Below, piece after piece: positions 37,766 through 52,908 of a stretch of 61,921 nucleotides of DNA (position 1 is the first letter of the stretch; each line of letters starts with the position of its first letter). The stretch comes from Spirogloea muscicola. Its lineage: Eukaryota > Streptophyta > Zygnematophyceae > Spirogloeales > Spirogloeaceae. The translations under genes were made by a program, and so were the position numbers. The notes beneath the pieces are model-generated. The model had not been told where the DNA came from and did no database searches. It saw only the letters and a list, made by a program, of their open reading frames with translations. The stretch spans positions 282,178 through 344,098 of the forward strand of contig WELB01000071.1 of the NCBI GenBank assembly GCA_009602725.1, written 5' to 3'.

Positions 37766-37903
37766 AATGCGTGTATATCAAGAGATGGGGAGGCCATGTG
37801 TGGCCAAGTACAAAGGCAAGCACATTGGACAAATGTACGTCACCTGCTGTTAAGCTGACCCGCTCAGTAACCACGAGTCAGCACATAGAGGTCGCTAGCT
37901 GAC
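37766..37903 (-). mobile_element. Non-LTR retrotransposon tail just upstream of a gene
   Basis: About 140 bases matching the 3' end of the element at 28561-30907, with two small differences (ATATCAAG, GCTGTTAAG). It ends about 23 bases before the ATG of the RmlD-like gene, so it probably forms part of that gene's promoter or 5' UTR. Confidence 0.88.
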
Positions 37904-37926
37904 AAGAGGGGGGCGCCGGCTCGGCG

Positions 37927-39949
37927 ATGGAGGGCGCGCGGGTGCTGGTGACGGGCGGCAGCGGGTACGTGGGCCAGTTCGCGGCGGCGCGGCTGGCCGC
38001 CCTCGGCGCCGACGTCGCGCTCACGTACCACTCGGGGGGCGCCGCCGCCGACGGCCGCGCCCTGGAGGCCGCGCTCCACGGCTGCCGCGCCTTCCGGGCG
38101 GACCTGCGCTCCGGCGACGGCCTCGCCGACGTCCGCGACGCCTTCGGCGCGGTGAGCCGCCGCTAGGTCCAGCGCGCGGCCTCTCGACGGCGAAGCCGTC
38201 TGCCGCTGACGGCGGCGCCGCCGCTCTCGCGACGCTGCCCGTTCCCGACAGCCCGACGTGGTCGTGAACTGCGCCGCCATCTCCGCGCCGAGGGCGTGCG
38301 AGGCCGACCCGGAGGCCGCCCAGGCCGTGAACGTGCCGCGCGAGCTCCTCCGCTGGCTGGCCGCCGGCGCTCCCGGCGGCGGCAAGGCCTCGCCGCTCCT
38401 CATCCACTTGTCCACCGATCAAGGTCCCTGCCACTCGATTGCTTCCGAGGCCTCCATTGGTGTCCTCAGCTGCTAGCTTTCGAGTGACCCATATGAGACA
38501 ATTACAGACTGGACGTGGATAAGCGCAGATGGAACGTCATCCGTTCCCTTAGCGGAGGCCTCGCAGACGTTCAGATGCGGAGATTTCGTACGACTGCACC
38601 TCTTAGTCCTGCTTGACGCCTTGGGTCTCCTTTTGCTGCCATTGTGCTGCGAGCGCTGCAGTCTATGACGGCTCCAAGGGCTTCTACAAGGAGACGGACG
38701 AGGCGAAGCCCATCAACGAGTATGGGCGAAGCAAGGTCAGGGCTGAGGAGCTGATCGCCGGCAGCTGGCCCAACTACGCCATCCTGCGGTCCAGCATCAT
38801 CGTCGGGCCCCAGCCACCAGTTCCGCTCGCAAGGGGCCTCCCTCTGCTAGTAAGTCGATGCAGGACGTAGCTGCCACTCTCCAAGCGGCAATGCAGCGTG
38901 TGCCAAATGCCCTACGAGGCATAAGCTGTGAGGCACAATCATCTCAAGATCATTACTACGAGCACATCTGCAAAGTTGCAATGTGACCCTCACTGGAAGG
39001 TCGTCGCAGGTAGTCAACAACCACAGTCAAGGGTGGTCTGATCTCCATGTATCTGAGGGGTTGCTTACTGTCAGCAGCATACTGTGTGGTTGCCCCTGTC
39101 TGTGGGATGCAGTGGATGGACAGCACCCTGGCCTCTGGTCAGCCGACCGACTTCTTCAATGATGAGGTCCGCTGCCCAGTGTACGTCATGGACGTCGTGC
39201 ACGCAGTAGAAATACTGGCAAAGTCAGCAATTACAGGTAACAGACTGTTCTGTGCCCATCCTCTCCATCAGTATATGCCAATGGGCCTTAGGTGTGCACG
39301 CAAAATGGACAAGCACTTTCTGTGAGAAGGTGGTGGTTCTCCCCTTCCATCATCACTATCTAGTGCAGATGCTGCATGTAAAAGCATGCCACTTGTGTGC
39401 ATCTGGCAGGCCACGAGAGTTTCAAGGACATCTTCAACCTTGGGGGCCCAGACCGCCTGTCACGCGTGGAGATGGCCGAGGAGGTCGCACGAGTGCGTGG
39501 CTACGACCTGCAACTCATCAAGTCGGTGCCAGCAGCTTCTGTGAGTCTGGCTTATAGATGCTCCTATTTATTTTCTTCTGGTGTTGCTTCATAGCCCTGC
39601 GTGTTGGGTCCAAGTTGCAGCAACTAGGCACATCAGCTTGAAAATAGCAACCTTACCGCAAATTATCTTCAGCATCAAGCAGAGACGAGTGCAGCATATG
39701 AGCTGACATTCCACTGCAGCGGTTCACTCTTTCGGGCATAGGAAATGTATGTCTATATGTCCACCAAGTGTCCACCAACAACTGCTACTATCTGTGGTTA
39801 AATGTTGCACCTTTGTGTGATGTGACCAGGTGAATCGAGGAGTGAAGAGCCCGCTTGACATATCAATGGATGTCACTAACATTAGGACGAGATTAGAACT
39901 GCCACTGACGTCCTTCAAGGATGCAGTGCTTAAAACATTCCAGCTCTAG
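37927..39949 (+). CDS. RmlD-like NAD(P)-binding protein (extended SDR)
   Basis: Cytosolic extended short-chain dehydrogenase of the RmlD substrate-binding family (dTDP-4-dehydrorhamnose reductase-like; also related to the MAT2 beta subunit). Six exons join in frame to 319 residues: 37927-38151, 38252-38423, 38662-38849, 39113-39236, 39410-39540, 39830-39949. The N-terminus has the nucleotide-binding VTGGSGYVG. NCAAISAPRACE and LIHLSTDQVYDG follow, then the catalytic YGRSK. ILRSSIIVGPQ, VYVMDVV, NLGGPDRLSRVEMAEEVA and RGVKSPLDISMD match a plant homologue I recall along the full length. Substrate is not settled: true rhamnose synthesis in plants uses a different bifunctional enzyme, so the role may be other nucleotide-sugar reduction or regulatory. 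Confidence 0.92.
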
Positions 39950-41976
39950 TAGATTCTATTTGTCCTTATTTTTTTGTTGAGGGAAAACATACCTCAACTC
40001 ATTTTACCATACCAAGGTTCAGGGTGAAGCAGCTTACTTGAGACAAGGACCGAGAATACGCGATGCATTGCTTGTCCACTATGCCTTCTGTCAGAAACTG
40101 CTCAATACATGGCTAGGGCACTAAAAAGGAGTTTGATTGTCGTTATTGTGGTACAGGCAACCCGATTGTGGTCAAGGGCGCTAGTCATATTGTCACGTCT
40201 ATTCTTGTTGTTCTAATGGCAAGAAATTACATGAATCTTGGAGAGCAGCAGCTCACCAGTTGCAATGCAATGCTGATCAACTGGGCCCTTCAGTATTCGC
40301 AATGCCACCTTTCAAAAGCTGTCTGGTCCTTAGCTTTGAAATGCATATTTGTTTCGTTTGTGCGTGCAGCTCGTGTCATGTGGCTATAGCTGTTGCATTC
40401 TAGATTCGCGTTCTAAATCAGGGTGCCAACCTCATCACCAAATTGTGCAATCACCCGGAGCCTCTTTGGCTGTGAATTTGCTTGCAGTATCCAAGATCGC
40501 ACCTTCAAGCTTTTCAAAATATAGGCACCCTGCAATTTAAGTAGTGTGGCAAAAAAGTGCGACACACACGGTTGCATGCACAACTACAGCAATTCGTGGT
40601 AGCAGCAAGGCACATCAGAGCCAAGAGGTTTCTGGGGTTCTTTGACTTCTGGTGGCCAACCCAAATCTTCATATCACGTCATCAGTATACGCAGCAAAGT
40701 CCGTATGGATAAGCTGAAAGTAGCCCCAAATTGGTACCACAAGCTCAGAATCGTGACAACAATGACAAGTGAAGAGATAACCTCATACTTATGGAAAACC
40801 TCCATCAGAGACGTTCCTTCCAATGTCGTCAAATATCAATAGCTGAGATCCTCCTCGGCTTGCACACTCCTCGGCCAATGCACTTGAACAACCTCGATAA
40901 AGCAATGGACTGAACTTAATGACACACTTAATCTGCTACACACAAGCACGGATAATGGCAGTGTGCTTGGAGAAAGCAGAGCTGCAGAAATGCAGGCGCC
41001 ACAAGATGGTGAATGGTCAACAAAATCCCTCTGAAAATGGACTTCCAACGGCAAGAAAGAGATTGTGCGCAATGTTCTGCGGCGAAGGATGCCTCTATCA
41101 ATGAGGTGGTACACATACAACAGTGAACATATATTTACATCCTCCTTCAGAGCACGTTCATAATGCAACGGTCCAAGCTTGGCCAGCGACCTTGACCTTA
41201 ACCGACAAAACATCGACAAGACAACTATTTTACCGGGCCCCTCTGTGACAACCAGCAAGACACTGTTTCTGCACACCATTGTTGGCGTTTAAAACGGCGA
41301 AGATAACATCCAACACCGTAAGGATGCCTAGCAGTGGTATTTGCGAAGTAGAAGGCACAGGCCATCCAAAAGTGATACCAAAGTATCTGACTTAGTCTCA
41401 AGACTGCACAGCAAGCTTCCCAGCAAGCTCAGCTAACCTAAATCAAGCAGAACACCCACGATCTCAATGAGTGGACAAGAGATTGTGGAAACTCCAATAC
41501 GAGTCAAGCGCTCTTCCATCTTCTAGATGACCAGCGCTGAAATAGCAATATTGCTCTATCACTTGCACTAGTGGACAAAGTGGTACGTTAGTAGGGCTGA
41601 GCTGTGGCATGTGGAGGAGGCTGCTGACTGCTACTCGCAGCACTTAACTCTCTTCCCAGCTTCTCCATCAATATTGTCACAAGCACCCCTGATCTATCTA
41701 ATTCTTTCGCCAGCCGGTGGTCTTCCACTTCGTGTACTACAATGTTCACCTGCTCCCAACAACGACAGCCTGAGTCATGCCGACCATCTTGTCTTGCTTT
41801 ACATCAAGACTGATGGTGATCCTGACCCTCTGATCCTGCAAGGCTCAAGGCAACCTTGAGATGGACTAACCGTCTAAATTAAGCCAGATACACAACCTCC
41901 CAAAAAGTAGACCATTAGCACCATCTTGACATAAGTTGCATACAAGATGAATGGCAATACAAGAACACCAACGAGG
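39950..41976. other. Intergenic, nothing recognised
   Basis: AT-richer 2-kb stretch between convergent genes. Open frames on both strands (for example 40836-41279 minus, 41611-41859 plus) lack family motifs and good splice context. Confidence 0.5.
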
Positions 41977-43398
41977 TCAAACCCTGTGGGCAGGAAGCAG
42001 TTGAGCCTGCGCTTGATCGTGAAGCCAGTTGCCACAGTGCACTGTTATGTCTGCTTCTGAGGTGGCAACCGCCTGCATGATCTGATCATGGTACTGCATT
42101 TGCCAGGCCTGCTCCCTTCCGGGCTTCAGTGAAGAAGTCGTGTGGTCAACCTGCATATAGTCACGCACACAGGGAGCAGGCCTGAACAGACCTAGCGTAA
42201 TGCTCCACAGACAGCCCTTGCCTCCGGACATTGAAGACTGAAACAAAATCAAGCAAGTTCTGCTAAACATACAGACAAGCTCTTTGCAGACGCACATCAC
42301 GAAACATAGGACGCAAATGATGAGCAGAATTGCTTAAGCAACTGCGAGGACCATGTAAGGTGAGAGCCTGCCTGAGGACAGAAGGCCAGCACTGTGGTGG
42401 CCAATGGGGAGAACATCAGAGCAGCACTTGCCCCCATGGAGTCACCCAGAAGCAACACCTTGTCGTATTCTTTGACAATTTCAGAAATTTCAGTCCTATA
42501 ATATTCGCAGAAAATCCCAGGTCTTCCTGCAGTCTCCAATCCAGCAGTATCTTTGCTCTCGCGACGTGTGTCTTCACTATACTCGGTAATACCATCACCT
42601 TGCAAGGCACCAATATCTCTCAACGTACTATTGTTGCCACCTTGCCTGGCCAATGTGCGCGAAGAAGCTGAGTACCAAGAGCGGGCTGGGTCCACCACGT
42701 ATAACGTATCAAAGGCAGGAACCACATTGTCATCCTTCATGTGAGCTCTCACTTTCTTCAGTAGGCCAGCCCTGCAAGAACAAGATTAGACTCGTACGTC
42801 TTGATTTTGCTTTGCGACTTCCTTGTTGCTGTTATTGATGGCATTTGAGAACGTCAAGCATCTGTGCTTGAGACGCTATAAACTCCAAATCCAATTCTAC
42901 TGCTAGCCAGGATAACAGCCGGCATTGCAGCAGACATGCAACCAGCAACTTGACATCGCCTAAGCACCTGCTTGTCTGGTATTGTCTTGCACTTTGACAC
43001 ATTCCTTACCAGTTTGGGACACCTGGAGCACTTCCAAATGCCACTACAAGCACACTCGCTTTTGCAAATGGCACATCTTCTGCTTGAATCTTTGCAAATG
43101 ATTCCCATGGTTGAATCTGCAAAGAGACATAGTGCATTGCCAGTTGCTCACTTGTAGGCAACTTTTACTCGTATCATGCTGAATTCATTTGGGCAAAAGT
43201 GCTCAATGAAGATTCAAAAGGATCAAAGCACGCCCTCAGATCAGGGGAGTTCAAGCTGTGTCCAAGTACGTCAAGCATGTACATAAGACTGACCTTGAAA
43301 TAACCTCCAGAATGTCTAGCAGCTCCAGTCCCAGCAATTGGGGAGACTATCAAATAATTCTTGGCCTGAAGTATGACATCCTCCCTCAAGAATTGGGC
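41977..43398 (-). CDS. Alpha/beta-hydrolase-like protein, 5' part uncertain
   Basis: Encodes a hydrolase-fold protein with the nucleophile elbow GDSMGAS in the context KVLLLGDSMGASAALMFSP. Supported exons: 43398-43294 (AQFLREDVILQAKNYLIV ... AARHSGGYFK), 43116-43023 (WESFAKIQAEDVPF ... VLVVAFGSAPG), about 42770-42646 (DTLYVVDPARSWYS), then from about 42517 (PGIFCEYYRTEISEIV through LAFCPQ), and from about 42153 to the stop at 41977 (VDHTTSSLKPGREQAW ... TVHCGNWLHDQAQAQLLP). The donor after 42646 reads CCAG|GCAAGG, and the one after CPQ also begins GC, so two GC-AG introns are likely. The junction between 43023 and 42770 does not keep frame as I read it. No upstream ATG is in place, so this may continue from the LRR coding region next to it. 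Substrate unknown. Confidence 0.62.
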
Positions 43399-43528
43399 CT
43401 ACAAAGCAGTATAGAAGCATGTAAGTAACTCCTAGTAATGCTTTGAGGATAGTTTATGATTTCAGGTCGAGGTCCATTTAGGGTTGTGCTCTCAGCAGGA
43501 TCTGGTTGCACGACTGCTTGAAAAGCAT

Positions 43529-46500
43529 TCAGCATTGCCCTTCCTCTTCTAGTAATCGAATGCATCTACAATGTGGGCGTCTATCCACTCCAGTAAGGAA
43601 ACCATCTTCAAGAACATGATCTGGTAGCTGAAGGGGAGAGTTTCTCATATTGAAAACAGAAGCTTGCAGTTTTACACTACTTTCAAGTAAGTCTCAACAA
43701 CCCTGCACAAGTGAGCAGGACACTGCTATCGAGTACAGCACAAGCATGTACAGTTGATAAGAGCTTCATGTGAGAAGCCACACTTGCTCTGAATCAACTC
43801 CAATTGCCTTGAGGTTGGAGAAAGAAGGTATTGCATTTTGAAGCCAGTTTGTCTGCAGAGGGTTACTCTGCAGTGTCCACGAAGACAGATTGTGCACTTC
43901 AAATAGATTCGTGTAAAACAAAAGCGGCCTGTGTTAAAGATCTCTCTGCTCATTTGTCAACTTGGCATCGCAGAGGGTGGAAACAGCAGAGCAATATGAT
44001 CAGCATGTTAAGAGCCAATCTACCAACACATCTAGGCCGTAGTGAAAGGGGCTGTGTCACACCTCCAACCAGATATACTTTAGCTTCTTGTGGTTTGGCA
44101 TGAATTGTGGAACCTCTTGTAATTTGTTCCCATATCTGCAAGTGCACAAACCATTTGCACATAATGAAGATGATCAGGTGAAATAACATGTAGAAACAGC
44201 ATCTGAAGGTCGCCTTCTGGTATTCGTCTGTTGCAATGAAAATTGGGTGGTTATTACACAGCAGCTGTGGAGCCCAGCCGAGTAGGTAAAGAAACGACTT
44301 GGAGGATTGAGGGACTTACAGCCACATAGATTCTATCATAGGTAATTTCCCCATTGAATTTGGCAGTGTTGCAAGGTCATTGTCTGCAAGGCTCAGCTGG
44401 CTTAGCTGAGACAGGCGAGATAGGTCCTCTGGTAATGACTTCAAATCATTCCCCTGCCCAAATGTTAAAATACAGTCTTTCTTTGTCATGGCAGGAGACA
44501 CGTTCACCCTCGGCCAGCAGTCTGTGCAGCATCTCTCTCTAATGCGGACTATTGATGTGCGAAGAAAGAGAGGACGTGACAGAGCCATCTCTGTAAAGAT
44601 GTGCCAACGATGAGAAAAGCTTCAATGCAAGCTTGCCACCATATCAAGAATTCGTTTTGCACCAAGCATTTTAGTAGCTGAATTATACTCGGAACACTCT
44701 TGACTTTCTCATCAGGTCTGGTCTTAAAACGTCAGTCCCAAATCCTTATATCATGTCTACTTTACCTGGAGCCACAACTCGCTCAACGAGGTGAGGGAGC
44801 AGATACTGTCAGGAAGAGAGCACAGTCTATTGCCGAAGGCAGAGAGAACCTTCAGCTGAGAGAGCTCTCCAATCTCTGTCTGACAAAGGGTGGAGTAAGC
44901 CGAACCTTAGTCAGTCATCTGAAGGCCTGAGATGTAGTGAAGGTAAAAGTGTGCTTCTCAAGCAAGTGTTAAGTCTTGTTTCAACAACTTGGCGAAGCTG
45001 CGGATAGGAAAGGTGCTGTCTTGCTGGCTTCTACTAACCTTGTGGTAGTTGACGAAGTCTGTTGCCGGCCACAGATAGTGCCTGTAGGTTGGCAAAATGC
45101 TGTAGTGAGAGATGTCAAGCATCTGACAGCATCAGAAGCTATGATACTGCATTTCGACTGAGGATCTGAACCATGTGCATCTGTGCTCTCACCTGCAATG
45201 AGCAGAGATCCCCTATAGTGCTTGGCAGTTGTTCCAATAAGTTACCGTCCAGATCGAGAATACGTAATCTCAACAGCCTGCCAATCTGTTCATGTAGTTC
45301 CCGTTAAACATTATACAAGGAGTAAATACCGACAGAATAGCTCCTTGCGAGCATGTAGATTCAAGAAGAATTCAGGAGTTACAATAGATCAAGCTCCTCT
45401 TGTCCTGTATTTCACCAACTCCATTCTGCATTGCTAGTCAGAGCAGGAAGAAGAAACATGGCCTGCAGTTAGCACTGACTGTCCTATATGACCATGTGTA
45501 GCAGCCACTTTTGTTGGATAGAAGTTGTCAGACCAGAGCCACTTACCTCCGATGGTACCTCCTGAAGAAGGTTGCTGTGCAACCAAAGGCCTTGTAGGTA
45601 TGTCAATTGACCGATGCTAGCAGGCAGCTGTCTCAAGCGATTACCAGCCAATCCTAGCCTCCTCAACTGCGATTTGCTGGCCAAATTTTTGAAGATTGTC
45701 AGACACAACAATGATAGTGAGGTATATGTTTGCATCCACTATCAGTCACAACCACGTAACTCCCTTAAAGGCTACAATCAATCCTGAAAGTAAGGACTAC
45801 CACGTGAGAGGCTTGCTGTTCTAATTACATTGGTCACGTGAGAGGCTTGCTGTTCTAATTACACTGGTCAGCTTGCCAATTGCCTCAGGCAGAGACGTGA
45901 TAGTGTTCCCAGCCAAGTTGAGGTCTACAAGCTCGTCCATTTCAAAGATGATTCGTGGTACCTCCGCAAGTCCTGCGCATACGCACAGGAGAAGATGCTC
46001 CTCTCAAGGACACTGGTGTTGCAGGCCTAATGCGGAGTCAGGCGGAACATGCATGGTGTGAGGACCCACAGATTCTTTCACCTTTGCTCCTATATATGGC
46101 AATGCATGACATGAAAGTGGACCAATGAGCAGTAGACTTTTGCAGTGACTCAAAGGTGCAACATCAATGACGGGATGGCAGCGCTTGACTTACCGCAACC
46201 GCTGAGGTCAAGAGAACCAGAGGTTGCAGCTTTCATGATCCTCGAGTTGAGCTCGGCATGCTCGATCCCCTGGGAAACAGCTGCAAATGGAGGAGCTCCT
46301 GCTACCTATACTTACTAGGAGGTGTATGATGGTGTGGTGTCCAGTAAGCATACTGAAGCTTTTGATGGCTACTTTATGATGGCTACTGCAGCACACCTGC
46401 ACCCATGTCTACGGACCTACATTCAATCATCGAATCAGAGAAGAGAGCAGACTAGCCATAAGCAGAGCTCCCTGTTAGTGAATAACTGACCTGCTGTGGT

Positions 46501-46776
46501 CCCGGATGGCAGGGTTGCATCGGCCAGCCGCTGGCCAGCTCCTGCCTGTGAGCGAACACAACTCAGCCTCTCTGGGAGCAGCAGCGTAGGAGAGGGGCAA
46601 CGGAAACGCCAGAAGAACCGGGGTAGATCCAGGCGAAGAAATGAGGGAGAGGCCTGCAGATTCTCAAGTCGAGCAGTGGAGTGGAGCAGGCCAAGGTGGG
46701 GAGAGCGGAGGCGCTGCCGCTGCAGCGAGGCGTTGTGCGACACGGCGCCGCCGCCTCCGGGGGCGGGGCATGCCAT
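43529..46776 (-). CDS. Leucine-rich repeat protein (intracellular plant type)
   Basis: Protein with about ten 23-residue leucine-rich repeats of the intracellular Ras-group/scribble type. Clear repeats, with minus-strand positions: SGSLDLSG near 46200, PRIIFEMDELVDLNLAGNT near 45950, SQLRRLGLAGNRLRQLPASI near 45640, LLRLRILDLDGNLLEQLPST near 45250, LSQLKVLSAFGNRLCSLPDS near 44830, LSQLSQLSLADNDLATLPNS near 44390, and KLQEVPQFMPNHKKLKYIWL near 44090, closing with PSFSNLKAIGVDSEQV near 43810. Each repeat is roughly one exon. The likely start is the ATG at 46776 in GC-rich sequence. The last segment, below 43628, is ambiguous: one frame gives a 32-residue tail ending at 43529, another gives a longer coding run that heads into the hydrolase exons. 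Such LRRs bind partner proteins; the partner is unknown. Confidence 0.75.
45801..45868. repeat. 34-base tandem duplication at an exon border
   Basis: Two exact-length copies of CACGTGAGAGGCTTGCTG... in a row, 45801-45834 and 45835-45868, differing at one base near the end (ATTGGT versus ACTGGT). On the minus strand that base decides whether the sequence reads CCAGTGTAAT, a possible 5' splice site after the LRR exon, or CCAATGTAAT. Confidence 0.85.
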
Positions 46777-51759
<4,983 letters not shown>

Positions 51760-52908
51760 GACAGATCTTGCAGTAAAAATTTGCTCAAAACAGAGCAACA
51801 GGCGACATGTTTGAGGCCTTTGGTATTGCAAAAGGATGTAATAGCTTCTAATCTGGCTGACTAAGCTTGGCCACCCATTTTTGACAAGCTTGTATTATCA
51901 AGCACGCCCTCGTGTACACCCTTGTAATTCTTGCTTTGAAATTGTTTATATGACTGCCTAAGCATTTTTCCGTCTGACATGTGAGGTTGCTTGCATTGAG
52001 TTTGACAACCGACCATCACACATAGACATCTATAGTTGTTGAGAAAGCAACACGTGGAACAAATATTTACTAATGTGGGAAGAGTAATATAAGCAGACAA
52101 GTGTCCAACTCTGAGATCTTGTGGCTTGATAAAGTCTTTGTGCATCAGATGTGGATTAAACATCATATGTTACCAGTAAGCTGACAGGTTACACCAATGT
52201 TACTTTGATTCATCAATTTCTGTCATCTGGTTCTGATTTTTACTGATTGCTAGGTGATCCAACTAGCATGTGCAAGTGTAGCTTATACTGCCACATGAAC
52301 ATGCAGCCTCCCTTTGTAAGCAGAATTGTCACCTTCATGCCAAGATTTTGACCATTGGCAGCATGTGTGAGGTGAGCGAAAAGGAGCTTCTAACTCACAG
52401 CTATATCAAGAGGCCAGCCACGTTGTGCCAGACTCTGCTGAAGCGGAAATGTATCACTTGAGTGCGGAGTGCCCTGACTGATCTGAAGAGAAAGCAAGCT
52501 TGAGCACAGGTGGTGCAGAAGCCGACCAAAGCTGGGGCAGTGGAGATAAGTGGGCTCCAAAGAGAGAATGACTCTTTCAGCGGAGGGCGATGGCTATGAT
52601 CGGCCAGCCCAGGAGAAAAGCATGGTTTTCAAAGAGGCTGTGAGGAGCCAGCGTAGGAGCAAAGATGGAGGTCCACAGCAAGGACGCCGACGTTCCTTCA
52701 CAGAGAACGTCGTCTGGACATGGAATAAAGATTGAAAGGGAGGCCAAATTCGAGCCTTTACAAAGACCTGTAACGGGGCAATAAGCCGGCTAAAGGGTCT
52801 CTAGTACCCACGAGTGAGCACATACATACCCGACAAAGGCGCCCCCTCGGTCCACAGTGGCGCCCCCCTTAGGGCGCGCCTTAGGGCGCGCTCCGCGGCT
52901 CGCCGCCC
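51760..52908. other. Intergenic, phytepsin 3' flank and upstream region of next gene
   Basis: No gene recognised. A copy of the GGCCAGCCCAGG repeat lies near 52560-52630 (minus). GAAAGGGAGGCCAAATT near 52734 and a minus-strand copy of TGTGCTCACTCGTGGGTACT near 52802-52825 follow, about 80 bases before the SERAC1-like start. Confidence 0.5.
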
